Shown piece by piece: positions 38,344 through 48,147 of a DNA stretch of 64,000 nt (position 1 is the stretch's first letter; each line of letters starts with the position of its first letter). Source of the stretch: Xanthomonas hortorum pv. cynarae (GTDB taxonomy: Bacteria > Pseudomonadota > Gammaproteobacteria > Xanthomonadales > Xanthomonadaceae); the NCBI RefSeq assembly GCF_002939985.1, contig NZ_MDFM01000001.1:186001-250000 (forward strand), in the 5' to 3' direction. Below the pieces are notes generated by a model. That model was not told the origin of the DNA and searched no databases. It was given only the letters and a program-made list of their open reading frames with translations. A program made the translations under genes and the position numbers.

Positions 38344-38664
38344 ATGCGTGGGAACATTGCCCAATTGATGCAGCAGGCGCAGAAGATGCAGGAAAACCTG
38401 CAGCGCGCCCAGGAAGAACTGGCCAAGCTGGAAGTCACCGGCACTGCCGGCGGCGGCATGGTCAGCGTGACGCTGACCGGTGCCAAGGAGTGTCGCAAGG
38501 TGCGTATCGATCCGAGCATCCTCTCCGACCAGGAGATGGCCGAGGATCTGATCGCCGCCGCCTTCAACGATGCCTCCAACAAGATCGACGCCGAATCCAA
38601 GGACCGGATGGGCTCGGCCACCGCCGGCATGCAGTTGCCGCCGGGCATGAAGCTGCCGTTCTAA
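38344..38664 (+). CDS. ybaB: YbaB/EbfC nucleoid-associated protein
   Basis: 106 residues. Starts [25 protein letters not shown], a helix typical of the family, then the [16 protein letters not shown] strand region. Homodimeric DNA-binding protein of unsettled physiological role. It lies 6 bases after dnaX. ATG at 38344. Confidence 0.95.
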   Translation: MRGNIAQLMQQAQKMQENLQRAQEELAKLEVTGTAGGGMVSVTLTGAKECRKVRIDPSILSDQEMAEDLIAAAFNDASNKIDAESKDRMGSATAGMQLPPGMKLPF

Positions 38665-38763
38665 GGATCAGGGATTGGGCATTCGGGATTGGAGATTGGC
38701 AAAAGCGAGATTGCTTTTGCCTTTGCGCATCCCGAATCCCCACTCCCGAATCCCGGCCACCCA
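38665..38763 (+). repeat. Inverted GGGATT-type repeat, copy D
   Basis: Left arm about 38669-38700 (GGGATTGGGCATTCGGGATT type), a GCAAAAGC...GCTTTTGC inner stem, right arm about 38729-38757 (complement). Fills the whole ybaB-recR gap and can form a long hairpin between the two cistrons. Confidence 0.8.
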
Positions 38764-39360
38764 ATGTCCTCATCCCTTCTCGAACAACTGATCGAGGCCT
38801 TCCGGGTGTTGCCGGGTGTTGGCCAGAAATCGGCGCAGCGCATGGCCTACCACGTGCTCGAGCGCGAGCGCGAGGGTGGGCGTCGCTTGGCCACGACGTT
38901 GGCCAATGCGGTGGAGAAGGTCGGGCATTGCGCGCAGTGCCGCGACTTCACCGAGTCGGAGATCTGCGCGATCTGTGCCAGCGCCAGTCGCGACCGACAA
39001 CAGCTGTGCGTGGTCGAATCGCCGGCCGACCGCCTGGCGATCGAGCACGCCACCGGGTATCGCGGGCTGTACTTCATTCTGCAGGGGCGCTTGTCGCCGC
39101 TGGATGGCATCGGCCCGCGCGAGCTGGGGCTGGACCGGCTCGGCGAGCGTCTGGCCGCCGGTGAAGTCACCGAAATGATCATCGCCACCAATGCCACGGT
39201 CGAAGGCGAGGCGACCGCGCATTACCTGGCGCAACTGGCGCGGCAGCATGCGGTGCGCCCGAGCCGACTCGCGCAAGGCATGCCGCTGGGCGGCGAGCTG
39301 GAATACGTGGATCGCGGCACCCTGTCGCACGCCTTCGGCACCCGCAGCGAGGTGCTTTGA
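38764..39360 (+). CDS. recR: Recombination mediator RecR
   Basis: 198 residues. Helix-hairpin-helix [15 protein letters not shown] at the N-terminus, a C4 zinc finger (CAQC ... CAIC) and a Toprim domain ([14 protein letters not shown]). Works with RecO, and RecF at gaps, to load RecA. ATG at 38764; a 25-codon extension would read through repeat D and is discarded. Confidence 0.96.
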   Translation: MSSSLLEQLIEAFRVLPGVGQKSAQRMAYHVLEREREGGRRLATTLANAVEKVGHCAQCRDFTESEICAICASASRDRQQLCVVESPADRLAIEHATGYRGLYFILQGRLSPLDGIGPRELGLDRLGERLAAGEVTEMIIATNATVEGEATAHYLAQLARQHAVRPSRLAQGMPLGGELEYVDRGTLSHAFGTRSEVL

Positions 39361-39465
39361 GAGCTGGGATTGGGGAGTCGGGATTGGGGATTCGCAAAAG
39401 CAAAACACCACAAGCGCGCGGTAAGCTCTTGCCAATCCCAAATGACCAATCCCCAATCTCCTTCC
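39361..39465 (+). repeat. Inverted GGGATT-type repeat, copy E
   Basis: Left arm about 39365-39402 (GGGATTGGGGAGTCGGGATT type ending CGCAAAAGC), right arm about 39429-39463 (TGCCAATCCC ... CCAATCCCCAATC). Fills the recR-HIT gap exactly as copy D fills the previous gap. Confidence 0.8.
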
Positions 39466-39816
39466 ATGACCGACACCATCTTCGGCAAGATCATTCGTCG
39501 CGAAATCCCGGCCAACATCGTCTACGAAGACGACGAGGTGCTGGGCTTTCAGGACATCGCACCGCAAGCGCCGGTGCATGTGCTTTTCATTCCCAAGCAG
39601 CACGCCATTCCAACCCTGGACGATGTACCGCCAGAGCAGGCGTTGCTGGTCGGCAAGCTCGCACTTGCTGCGGCGTCGTACGCGCGCGAACAGGGACTGG
39701 CGCAGGATGGCTATCGCATCGTGATGAACTGCCGTGAGCATGCAGGCCAGACGGTGTTCCATATCCATCTGCATCTGCTGGCCGGCGCGCCGTTGGGGCG
39801 TTTCGGTACGCCTTGA
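39466..39816 (+). CDS. hinT: HIT-family nucleotide-binding protein (HinT-like)
   Basis: 116 residues. The histidine triad is at the C-terminus in TVFHIHLHLLAG (HxHxHxx). HinT-type members hydrolyse adenosine phosphoramidates and acyl-adenylates. The start FGKIIRREIPANIVYEDD is typical of bacterial HinT. ATG at 39466. Confidence 0.92.
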   Translation: MTDTIFGKIIRREIPANIVYEDDEVLGFQDIAPQAPVHVLFIPKQHAIPTLDDVPPEQALLVGKLALAAASYAREQGLAQDGYRIVMNCREHAGQTVFHIHLHLLAGAPLGRFGTP

Positions 39817-39879
39817 TGCGTTGTTCGATCAAGCGCCGCCTGAGCGCATAACGCGTCTGATGCGAGTCGCCAAATCGCA

Positions 39880-39916
39880 CAAACAAAAACGCCGCTCCCT
39901 GCGAGCGGCGTTCTTG
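39880..39916. terminator. Bidirectional terminator between hinT and slp
   Basis: AACGCCGCTC (39888-39897) pairs with GAGCGGCGTT (39903-39912). The minus-strand exit is T-rich, so it serves the slp operon best. Confidence 0.8.
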
Positions 39917-39940
39917 TGTGACAACTATTTTAGCGATCAA

Positions 39941-40477
39941 TTACCACCAACCGCGGCCACCCCAGCCCCAGCCGCCGCCCCAGCGCGGGCCCCACGGATC
40001 GCCCCACGGGCCATACGGGTACGCCGGCACCACGTCGACTTCGCGCAAGACGGGCCACAGGTAGACCACGTCGGCATTCACCTTGGGCAGCTTGTAGTCG
40101 TACTCGCCGATCTTGGTGGTTTCATAGCCTTCGATCTTGCCGATGAAGGTCACTTCGCGGCCCGGCTCGAACACGGCCGGATCGTAGAAGCCCGAACGGC
40201 AGGCCAGGAAGCGGCCATCGCTGGCATCCACGGCGTTGCGGTCCGGGCGCCCGCTGGCATTGAGCGGGCGCGAGATCAGCTCGAAGCAGGTCTGGCCCTG
40301 GCTCGGTGTGGTCTGGATGATCTTGCCGCCCCAACGCACGGACGTACCGACCTGGGCGCTCGCAGTGGAATCGCTCGGGCTGACCGTAGGAAACTGGCCC
40401 TGCAGCGGCTTGGGCGCAGTCGCGCAGGCTGCGAGCCCGAGCACAGCGACAATGGGAAGAAGAAAGCGGGTACTCAT
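39941..40477 (-). CDS. Slp-family outer membrane lipoprotein
   Basis: 178 residues. The signal peptide ends in the lipobox LGLAAC. The body (VRWGGKIIQTTPSQGQTCFELISRPL, GREVTFIGKIEGYETTKIGEY) is like E. coli Slp/YeaY. The tail is unusually Gly/Trp/Pro-rich (PYGPWGDPWGPRWGGG). Slp-type lipoproteins are starvation or stress induced; function unclear. ATG at 40477 overlaps the transglutaminase stop by 4 bases, so it is the last gene of the moxR-DUF58-transglutaminase unit. Confidence 0.85.
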   Translation of the reverse strand: MSTRFLLPIVAVLGLAACATAPKPLQGQFPTVSPSDSTASAQVGTSVRWGGKIIQTTPSQGQTCFELISRPLNASGRPDRNAVDASDGRFLACRSGFYDPAVFEPGREVTFIGKIEGYETTKIGEYDYKLPKVNADVVYLWPVLREVDVVPAYPYGPWGDPWGPRWGGGWGWGGRGWW

Positions 40478-42426
40478 GAGGAAGCTCCGGTTCGCGGGCG
40501 ATGCTGCAGCAGATCTTTAAGGAGTGAGGCGCTGTCCGAATCAGCGCCAGCGTATCGCGCGGCAGCGAAACGTTGGCTGAGCGGCAACAATGCCGTATTC
40601 GGATGTGAACGGGCGACACGTTGCGCCCAGGCGATGGCCGGTTCGTAGGGTTCGCGTGCGAGGCCAAGCTTGGTATAGCGGCGGCCGAGCCGATGCCAGG
40701 CACGCAGCAGCGGGTCGCGCTCACGCTCGCCGCGCGCCAGCAACCAGCCCATCCAGGCCAGTGCGCTGACGGCGAAGATGCCGAAGATGGCGGCCAACTG
40801 GGAGGTATCCAGGCGATCGATGCCAAACGGCTGCAACAGGCGTTGCTGGCGGTCGGCATCGAAGGACAGCACCAGGTCGTTCCAGCCGCGGCGCAGCAGA
40901 TCGCTGACCTGGGCAAGGCTTTCCCAGGCACCGAGCTGGGCGAAGTTGTTGCCTGCACCGGTTTGTACGCGATCTTCGAGCGTGTCGTAGATGCGTTCCG
41001 GCGCCACTGCGGCGGTGGGGTCCACGCGAACCCAGCCGCGCCCCGTCAGCCAGACTTCGGTCCAGGCATGCGCATCCATGCGCCGCACCACCCAGTAATT
41101 GCCGAAGCCGTTGTAGGTGCCGCCGGCATAGCCGGTGACCACCCGCGCCGGAATGCCGGCCGCGCGCATCAGCACCACGAATGATGAGCTGAAGTGCTCG
41201 CAGAAACCGGCTTTCTGCTGAAACAGGAACTCGTCGACGCTGTTGCGCCCGAGCAGCGGCGTATCCAGCGTGTAGGCGAATTCGCGGGTGATCCACTGCA
41301 GCGCGCGCTGCACCACGGCATCGTCGTTGCTGCCGGCTTCCGCGCGCCATTGCCTTGCCAGTGTGAGCGTGCGTGGATTGAAACCGGGTGGCAGGGCGAG
41401 GGCGCGCTTGCGCAGCTGGTCGGGCAGGTCGGTGTCGAAGCGTGCCGGTGGCGCCGATTGCAGCTCCCAACGCGTCAACGCGCTCAGTGGCCGCTGCGCA
41501 AACAGTTCGTAGTCGGGCGACAGCTCGGCATTGGCCACCGCTTGCGTGGGCAGGTCCAGCGACACCAGTTGGCGACGGTCGGTGGGCTCGTAGTCCAGGC
41601 GGTAGCGGTAGGTCTGCGGCCCGGCAGTGACCGATGCGGGTTGGCCGCGACCGGTCCAGCGCGCGCGCTGCCAGGTGCGGCCGTCGAAGTCCCACATCAC
41701 CGGCCCGCGCCAATAGCGTTGCTCTGGCGGCGGTGCCTTGCCGGTGAACTGCACGCGCAAGGCTGGGCTGTCGTCGGCCATCAGGTCGATCCATTCGCCC
41801 GGCGACATGTTGTCCGACAGGCCGGGTCGCGACAGCGCGCGCTCGGGCACGCCCCACAGCGGCGAACTCAGCCGCGGCAGCAACCAGAACGTGGCCAGCG
41901 CCAGCGGCACCCCGATGGCGACCAGCTTGCCGATGCTGCGCAATTGCAGGCGCAGGGCCGGCGTGCCGGTGCGGTGCTCCTCGTCGGCCAGCCGCTGCAT
42001 GCTCAAGAGCGCGCTGACCACCGCGAGCAGCGCCAGGCCCATCGTCGCCGGCCCCTGGTCGAGCAGAAACGCGGCAAACGGGGCGAACAACGCAAAACCC
42101 AGCAAGCTGCGGGCATCGCGCAAGGTGCGCAGTTCGGAGGCCTTGATCGCCAGCATCGACGCCAGCACCGCGCAGCCGGTGTCGCGGCCGAAGCGCATGC
42201 CGATCTGCCAATACACCGCCGCCAGCATCGCGACCACCAGCAACAGCCGCACCGGTGCCATCAAGGTGCCGCGCCAGCTCAGTACGACGACCAGCACGGC
42301 GGCCACGGCAATGGTGCCGGCGAGCAACCCCGGTAGCTGCAACAGCAACGGCGCCAGTGCCAGCCAACTGGTGGCCAGCACCCAGCCGCGGCTGGGCTGG
42401 GTGATCGGGAGGGACGGCTCAGTCAT
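40474..42426 (-). CDS. TgpA-type membrane transglutaminase-like protein
   Basis: 650 residues. The N-terminal ~180 residues hold about six membrane segments, then a periplasmic transglutaminase-like domain with catalytic Cys (KAGFCEHFSSSF), His (MDAHAWTEVWL) and Asp (GWVRVDPT), and a final membrane helix (LAAIFGIFAVSALAWMGWLL) with a cytoplasmic tail. Homologous to Pseudomonas TgpA, an essential envelope protein of unknown reaction. ATG at 42426. It overlaps DUF58 by 8 bases upstream and slp by 4 bases downstream. Confidence 0.9.
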   Translation of the reverse strand: MTEPSLPITQPSRGWVLATSWLALAPLLLQLPGLLAGTIAVAAVLVVVLSWRGTLMAPVRLLLVVAMLAAVYWQIGMRFGRDTGCAVLASMLAIKASELRTLRDARSLLGFALFAPFAAFLLDQGPATMGLALLAVVSALLSMQRLADEEHRTGTPALRLQLRSIGKLVAIGVPLALATFWLLPRLSSPLWGVPERALSRPGLSDNMSPGEWIDLMADDSPALRVQFTGKAPPPEQRYWRGPVMWDFDGRTWQRARWTGRGQPASVTAGPQTYRYRLDYEPTDRRQLVSLDLPTQAVANAELSPDYELFAQRPLSALTRWELQSAPPARFDTDLPDQLRKRALALPPGFNPRTLTLARQWRAEAGSNDDAVVQRALQWITREFAYTLDTPLLGRNSVDEFLFQQKAGFCEHFSSSFVVLMRAAGIPARVVTGYAGGTYNGFGNYWVVRRMDAHAWTEVWLTGRGWVRVDPTAAVAPERIYDTLEDRVQTGAGNNFAQLGAWESLAQVSDLLRRGWNDLVLSFDADRQQRLLQPFGIDRLDTSQLAAIFGIFAVSALAWMGWLLARGERERDPLLRAWHRLGRRYTKLGLAREPYEPAIAWAQRVARSHPNTALLPLSQRFAAARYAGADSDSASLLKDLLQHRPRTGASS

Positions 42427-43375
42427 GAGGAAGCAAGGCCAGGGCGCGCAGGCACAGGTGATGGTGCGAAGGCCCTTGTGCAGGCCCCAGCGGCGGCTGG
42501 CCCGGCAGCAGCAACCGGTAGCGTCGCCCGTCGCGCTCGGCCAGGTTGATCCAGCGGGCAAGCCGCGCAATGCGGCGTTCGTAGGGCAGCGCGTTGAGCG
42601 TGCGCCAGTCCAGCGTGACTTCGATGCCCAGGGGTTGCTCGTATTCGCGCACCAGCAGGCTGTCGCGGCGCGCGGAGTGCTTCCAGGAGATCGTGCGTGG
42701 CGCATCGCCTGCGCGATAGGGGCGCAGCTGGTGCAACTCCTCGCCTTGCGCGTGGAGGCGGGTCTGGTTGGGCGAACCGGCGCCTTCGGGCAATGACGGC
42801 CCCTGGTCTTCGGGCTTGGGATAGGCCAGTAACGGGGTTTCCGGCCACACCCACGACCAGGCGCGCACCAGCCCCAGCGGCTGGGTGCTGGACAGGCGGA
42901 TGCGTTCGATGTCCTGCCAGCCGCGGCGTTCGGTGGGCACCAGTAAGTCGACATCGGCCATGTCGTGCTCGATCAACGAGCAAAAGCCGCTGCTTTCCAG
43001 ATGGTCCAGACGCAATCCGCGACGCACGCGGGTATCGCGACGCGCCAGTGATACGCGCATGCGTAATGGCTCGCCTGCGATCACCGGCTCGGCCGACACC
43101 GCCTCGATGCGCAGCGCCGACAATTGCAGGTGCGCCATGATGCTGCTGGCAATCCCGGCGGTGGCCAGCAGCAAGGCCAGCAGCAGGGCGGGGTTGTTGT
43201 TGTAGTTCAACGCACCCAGCAGCATTGCCAGCAGCAAGGCGGTGACGAACAGCCCGAAACGTGTGGGCAGCACGTAGATGCGCCGCCGATCCAGCACGAT
43301 CGGCAAGGCCTCCGCGCCCCGCGGACGCGCCAGCAGGCTGAGGCGGCGGCCGATGCCGCGCAAGTGCGCACGCAC
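42419..43375 (-). CDS. DUF58 family protein
   Basis: 318 residues. Two N-terminal membrane helices (FGLFVTALLLAMLLGAL and ALLLALLLATAGIA) and the DUF58 core with YRAGDAPRTISWKHSARR. DUF58 proteins almost always accompany MoxR ATPases, as here, and may deliver or use the chaperone-like activity. GTG at 43375; the ribosome site (GGTGG) is weak. It lies 5 bases downstream of moxR. Confidence 0.9.
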   Translation of the reverse strand: MRAHLRGIGRRLSLLARPRGAEALPIVLDRRRIYVLPTRFGLFVTALLLAMLLGALNYNNNPALLLALLLATAGIASSIMAHLQLSALRIEAVSAEPVIAGEPLRMRVSLARRDTRVRRGLRLDHLESSGFCSLIEHDMADVDLLVPTERRGWQDIERIRLSSTQPLGLVRAWSWVWPETPLLAYPKPEDQGPSLPEGAGSPNQTRLHAQGEELHQLRPYRAGDAPRTISWKHSARRDSLLVREYEQPLGIEVTLDWRTLNALPYERRIARLARWINLAERDGRRYRLLLPGQPPLGPAQGPSHHHLCLRALALLPHD

Positions 43376-43380
43376 GTTGG

Positions 43381-44334
43381 TCAGTCCACCGGCACGCTGT
43401 GCAGCAGCGCCTTGGCCAGTGCCGGCCCGGACGACGATTCGGCCTCCGGCACCAGCCGATGCCCGGCCACGGCCACGAACAGCGCCTGCACATCTTCCGG
43501 CAGCACATGCTCGCGCCCTAGCAGCAGCGCGTAGGCCTTGGCCGCGCGCAGCAGCGCGATACCGGCACGCGGCGACAGACCGACGCGCACGCCGGCATGC
43601 TGGCGGCTGCGCAGCAGCAAGGCCTGCACATAGCCGATCAGCGCATCGCTGGTATGGATCTGGCTGACCACCGCGCGCAGCGCGACCACGTCGCTATCGC
43701 TGAGTTGCGGCACCGCCTGGGCGATCAATTCACGCCGGTCCACGCCCGACAGCAGCGCGCGTTCGGCATCGGCGCTGGGATAGCCCAGGCTGAGCCTTAG
43801 CAGGAAACGGTCCAGTTGCGAATCCGGCAGCGGGAAGGTGCCGGACAGATCGACCGGGTTCTGCGTGGCGATCACGAAGAAGGGTTCGGGCAACGCATGC
43901 GTGACGCCGTCAAGCGTGACCTGCTGTTCGGCCATGGCTTCGAGCAGCGAGCTTTGCGTGCGTGGCGGCGCGCGATTGATTTCGTCGGCCAGCAGCACGT
44001 TGGTGAACACCGGGCCGGGATGGAACTGGAACTGGCGCGAGGCGGCGTCGTACACCGACACGCCCAGCACGTCTGCCGGCAGCAGGTCGGAGGTGAACTG
44101 CACGCGCTGGAAGCCCAGCCCCAGGCTGGAGGCCATCGCGTGGGCGAGGGTGGTCTTGCCCAGGCCGGGCAGATCCTCGATCAGCAAATGCCCGCCGGAC
44201 AGCAGCGCCACGAATGCCAAACGCACTTCCTGCGCCTTGCCCAGCAATAGCGAATTGACCTGGTCTTGTGCGCGCCGCAGCGATTGGCGCAGCGCATCGG
44301 TTAGCATTTCCGTGGAACGCAGCGGTGTCGACAT
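43381..44334 (-). CDS. MoxR family AAA+ ATPase
   Basis: 317 residues. Walker A EDLPGLGKTTLA, Walker B VLLADEINRAPP, sensor FVIATQNPVD, and the C-terminal lid (GLSPRAGIALLRAAKAYALL). MoxR ATPases assist maturation of metal enzymes or envelope complexes; partners are usually the DUF58 and transglutaminase genes found directly downstream. ATG at 44334. Only 24 bases separate it from the divergent glycosyltransferase gene. Confidence 0.93.
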   Translation of the reverse strand: MSTPLRSTEMLTDALRQSLRRAQDQVNSLLLGKAQEVRLAFVALLSGGHLLIEDLPGLGKTTLAHAMASSLGLGFQRVQFTSDLLPADVLGVSVYDAASRQFQFHPGPVFTNVLLADEINRAPPRTQSSLLEAMAEQQVTLDGVTHALPEPFFVIATQNPVDLSGTFPLPDSQLDRFLLRLSLGYPSADAERALLSGVDRRELIAQAVPQLSDSDVVALRAVVSQIHTSDALIGYVQALLLRSRQHAGVRVGLSPRAGIALLRAAKAYALLLGREHVLPEDVQALFVAVAGHRLVPEAESSSGPALAKALLHSVPVD

Positions 44335-44358
44335 CACAATTCCGTAGGTGGAAGAAGA

Positions 44359-46221
44359 GTGCACAGGGCAATGCAAGGGGACCAACGCGCACATCGCACT
44401 TTCGTGATCCTGTGGACACTGGCGACAGCCGTCAAGCTGTTGATTGCCGCGCGGCTGCCGCTGTTCGTGGACGAGGCGTTCTATTGGCAGGAAGGCCAGC
44501 ATCTGGCTGCCGCATATTCGGATCTGCCCGGCATGACGGCCTGGCTGGCGCGGCTGGGTGCGGAAGTCGGCGGACATCATCTGCTGGCCTTGCGTCTGCC
44601 GTTTCTGGCCATCGCCGCGCTGCTGCCGTGGCTGATCGCGCATATCGCCACGCGCTGGTTCGGCTCCACGCTGGGCTGGCAGGCCGGCAGCCTGACCTTG
44701 CTGATGCCACTCTCGGCCACGCTCGGCATCCTGGCGGTGCCGGACGTGCCGATGGCGCTGGCGGCGGTGCTGTGCATGGATGCCGGCGCGCGGCTGCTGC
44801 GCGAAGTCGATGCGACCAGCGCGCTCGAGCTCGCCATCGGTTTGGTGATCGGTGCGCTCAGCCACTACCGCTTTATCGGCGTGATCGGGGTGGGCTGCAT
44901 CGCGTTGCTGTGCATTCCGCAGGGGCGCGCGGTCATGCGCGACCCACGTATCTGGATGGCGCTGACCGTGGGCGCGATGAGCTGGCTGCCGCTGTTGTTC
45001 TGGAATACCGACCATGACGAGGCCGGGCTGCGCTTCCAGTTGGTCGACCGGCATCCATGGCGCTTCCAGATCACCGGGCTGTGGTTCTTGCTCATACAGG
45101 CGGTGCTGGTGACCCCGCTGCTGGCCTGGGCGATGGTCAAGGTCGGGCTGGCTGGCACGCGTGCCGGCGGCGGCTCGCGGGCGCAATGGCGGTATTTCGG
45201 CTTGCTGGGCGGCATTTCGACTGTGGCGATCTTCGTGCTCGGTTTCTTCAGCGACGCCGAGCGGATCAGCTTCCATTGGCCGCTGCCGGGCTATCTGGCC
45301 TTGCTGGTGGCGGTGCCGGTGATCCTGATGCGCTGGCCGCATGCGCTGCGTCGCGCCGCATGGGTGATCGCCTTGCTCGGCACGTTGGGCGCATACGGCT
45401 ATTACCTGGCGGTGTCGGTGCCGTCGATTCGCGCGCATGCGGCTGGTGAAAAATACTATCCACGCAATTTCGCGGGATGGAACCATCTGGCGGGCGCGGT
45501 TAAGGTCAAACTTGCGCAGATGCCGCCTGGCACGCGGGTGCTGGCGGAAAACTTCAAGGTCGGCGCCGAGCTCGGTTTCCAGTTGCACGATGCCAACGTG
45601 GAAGTGCTGCGCGCGGACTTGAACGACAAGCACGGACGCAGCGCGCAATTGCTACAGTGGGGATTGCTCAGTGACGGCACGCGTGCCGGACCGCGGCTGC
45701 TGGTGCTCTCGCCCAGCGATCAGCGCTATCGCGACCTGCTGAAGCGTTACCACGCCATCTGCGACATGGTCGGGCCGTTGCCGCCGCCCACGGTGGTGTC
45801 TACCGACCATGGCTATCAACGCTTTCTGTTGTTCGCACTGCCCGCACAACGTCAGCCCGGCCCGTGCATCGCTCCGGCGATGGCCTGGATCGATACGCCG
45901 TTGCCCGATGTAAGCGTGTCCGGGCAGGTGCAAGTGCGCGGCTGGGCATTCAAGGATGGCGTCGGCCTGTCGGATGTAGAACTGCTGCTCGACGGCCGCC
46001 CGGCCGCGCAGGCCGACTACGGCACGCCGCTCGACGTGCGCCCGTACTGGAAGATCTCCACCGACCCGCAACACCCCAACGTCGGCTTCACCGCCACGCT
46101 CGATACCCACGCGGTGCCGCCCGGCACGCATTGGCTGGGGCTGCGCCTGCACGGCCACGATGGCAGCGTCGAGGATTGGTGGGAGCAGCCGCTCACTGTA
46201 ACGAATGATGCTGGGTTGTAA
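44359..46221 (+). CDS. GT39/ArnT-like membrane glycosyltransferase with Ig-like C-terminus
   Basis: 620 residues. The N-terminal part is a polytopic membrane domain (about 9-10 segments) with the acidic first-loop motif LFVDEAFYWQEG, typical of GT-C enzymes of the PMT/ArnT superfamily that use polyprenyl-phosphate sugars at the periplasmic face. Residues ~390-500 form the periplasmic region. The last ~100 residues (SVSGQVQVRGWAFKDG ... SDVELLLDGRPAAQ) resemble an Ig-like domain, an unusual addition. GTG at 44359 (GGAAGAAG site) or ATG at 44371 can start it. The acceptor is unknown. Confidence 0.78.
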   Translation: MHRAMQGDQRAHRTFVILWTLATAVKLLIAARLPLFVDEAFYWQEGQHLAAAYSDLPGMTAWLARLGAEVGGHHLLALRLPFLAIAALLPWLIAHIATRWFGSTLGWQAGSLTLLMPLSATLGILAVPDVPMALAAVLCMDAGARLLREVDATSALELAIGLVIGALSHYRFIGVIGVGCIALLCIPQGRAVMRDPRIWMALTVGAMSWLPLLFWNTDHDEAGLRFQLVDRHPWRFQITGLWFLLIQAVLVTPLLAWAMVKVGLAGTRAGGGSRAQWRYFGLLGGISTVAIFVLGFFSDAERISFHWPLPGYLALLVAVPVILMRWPHALRRAAWVIALLGTLGAYGYYLAVSVPSIRAHAAGEKYYPRNFAGWNHLAGAVKVKLAQMPPGTRVLAENFKVGAELGFQLHDANVEVLRADLNDKHGRSAQLLQWGLLSDGTRAGPRLLVLSPSDQRYRDLLKRYHAICDMVGPLPPPTVVSTDHGYQRFLLFALPAQRQPGPCIAPAMAWIDTPLPDVSVSGQVQVRGWAFKDGVGLSDVELLLDGRPAAQADYGTPLDVRPYWKISTDPQHPNVGFTATLDTHAVPPGTHWLGLRLHGHDGSVEDWWEQPLTVTNDAGL

Positions 46222-46329
46222 CGTTCGAGCGCCGAGTAGAGCAGTCTGTTCGAGTCACAACACTGCTCAAGCAGCTTTCTGCGTGGTCCAACGGCCGGTC
46301 ATAGTCGACAAGGAAAAAAGGAAAAGCAA

Positions 46330-48045
46330 TTGCAGCGCAAATATAAGGATTTACCCGGCGATTCCGGCGACCGCCGTCGGGCAGACAGGGCTTGGAGCAA
46401 GCTGCCGGAGGTGCTGCTGGTTGGTGCCAAGTGGTCCTATCTTGCAATCGGTATGTTGGCGATGGTTACGCTGTCGCCCAAGGTGCTCTATGCCGATCCA
46501 TGGCGATTCGCGAAAAATCTCCTGGGCCAGCCTTGGCCGCGGAATGTACTTGCGGTGGATAACGGACATCGTGAGGTCCTGCCCAATCTGCTGCGTCTGG
46601 CAGAGCTCAGATGGTTCGATGGCAATCAATGGCTGCAGATCTGGGTAGGTATTGCGCTGGCATTGCTGACAGTGTGGATGTTGCTGCGTCTGGTGCGTAC
46701 CGAGCGTCTGAGTTCTTTGGCGCAGGCTGCCGCTGGGCTGGTTTGTGCGACGAGTATTTTCTGGCTGGGAAACGAGCGGGCATTGGTGCATGCAAACGAG
46801 TCGGTGCATGTCTATCTGATCACCGCGTTTCTGGTCGCCGGTTGTTGGTTGCTTGGTCATGGCAGCGGTTGGTGGCGCGCCGTACTGGCGGCACTCTGCG
46901 GGTTCGCAGCGACCTTCTGTTTTGGTGCGGGCATAGCTACGTTCGTTGCTTTGCTGGTGATGTTGTTGCTGCGTAGGGCGTCATGGGCCCAATGGTGCAT
47001 TGTGCTATCGGGCTTTTCTGTATCTCTACTGCTGGTCCTGGGCTTTGGTGATGCGCACACACAGGGCGCGCGCATCATCGCGCCACTTTCGCAGTTGGAT
47101 ATTGTGCTGCGTTGGCTATCTGCGCCGTTTATTTATGCCTGCCTTCCACTGGTTGACGTAAACGTTGCAGCAAAATTGCCAGTGGAATCCTTGCGGGCAG
47201 TTGCAGTTGCAATTTCCAATGCATACACCGCGCTATTCGGCCCGGTCATGATCTCGGCCTGGCCGCACAGATTGATAGGGGGATTGGGTGTGGGTGGTTT
47301 GATGGGCATTACCTACTCACTCTGGCGTCGGCGGGCGGAATCGGTTGCAGAGCTGACAGCGATCTCGATTGCCTGGTTTGCGCTCGCCATCGGAGCGGCA
47401 ATCGCTTTGGCGCGCGCCATCTATTTCCAGTCTTTTCCCGAGCAATTGCTGGCTGGGCGCTATCTGCCTTGGTCGGTCCTGTTCTGGAGCGGTCTGTTGT
47501 TGCGGTCGTTCGTTCGGTATGGACATTTTCACCCGCGCCGTGTCGCAGTGGCGGGCTTGGTGCTGGCATGTTGCTTGGTGCCAAGCACGCTATGGATGGC
47601 GCTCCTTGCGCAGCGCATGCAGACCGCGGCCAACATGACGGCAACCGCGGCAGCGGCAGGAGTGATTGATGCGGATGCCGTCTACGGAGAGACCGTTCTC
47701 ACGGAAGTTGCCGATGCACTGCCTTTACTGAGGGCAGAAGATACGTCCATCTTTGCATGGCCGGAAACACGTTATCTGGATGGCACGCAGGTCGCTGCCG
47801 ATCCAGTTGCGATCGCAGATGTTGCTGCAACGCCGGTCCGTAATCTTCTGAATGATGCGCCAGCGATTCGATTTGATTTCAAGGCAGAGACGTCGGCGTC
47901 GCGTCTGGTCCTGATGTGCGACAAAACCCCTCTGGGAGTGGCGACGCGCGTGGGACGCGGGCCGCAGTGGGTTGGTTGGTCGGCACGAACTGCTGCTCCA
48001 TCCTGTCTTCGGGCTCTTCAGGTGAGAGGCAGTGCCTGGTTTTAG
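46330..48045 (+). CDS. Polytopic membrane protein, unrecognised
   Basis: 571 residues with about ten membrane segments (for example WSYLAIGMLAMVTLSP, IWVGIALALLTVWMLL, ALCGFAATFCFGAGIATFVALLVMLLL) and a ~120-residue soluble C-terminal part. The layout resembles GT-C glycosyltransferases or O-antigen-related proteins, but no diagnostic motif is seen. Base use is clearly less GC-rich than its neighbours, suggesting recent transfer or relaxed selection. The start is probably TTG at 46330, 8 bases after AAGGAAAA; internal ATG starts are possible. It follows the GT39-like gene by 108 bases on the same strand. Confidence 0.6.
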   Translation: MQRKYKDLPGDSGDRRRADRAWSKLPEVLLVGAKWSYLAIGMLAMVTLSPKVLYADPWRFAKNLLGQPWPRNVLAVDNGHREVLPNLLRLAELRWFDGNQWLQIWVGIALALLTVWMLLRLVRTERLSSLAQAAAGLVCATSIFWLGNERALVHANESVHVYLITAFLVAGCWLLGHGSGWWRAVLAALCGFAATFCFGAGIATFVALLVMLLLRRASWAQWCIVLSGFSVSLLLVLGFGDAHTQGARIIAPLSQLDIVLRWLSAPFIYACLPLVDVNVAAKLPVESLRAVAVAISNAYTALFGPVMISAWPHRLIGGLGVGGLMGITYSLWRRRAESVAELTAISIAWFALAIGAAIALARAIYFQSFPEQLLAGRYLPWSVLFWSGLLLRSFVRYGHFHPRRVAVAGLVLACCLVPSTLWMALLAQRMQTAANMTATAAAAGVIDADAVYGETVLTEVADALPLLRAEDTSIFAWPETRYLDGTQVAADPVAIADVAATPVRNLLNDAPAIRFDFKAETSASRLVLMCDKTPLGVATRVGRGPQWVGWSARTAAPSCLRALQVRGSAWF

Positions 48046-48147
48046 GTTTGCCTTCGCGCCTGGCATGTCTCGCGGTTGAGTTAGTTTTTAGCACTCACTG
48101 GATGGCAGAGGAGGTCTTGTCGCCTCCCTGCGATCGTTGCCGGTCAC

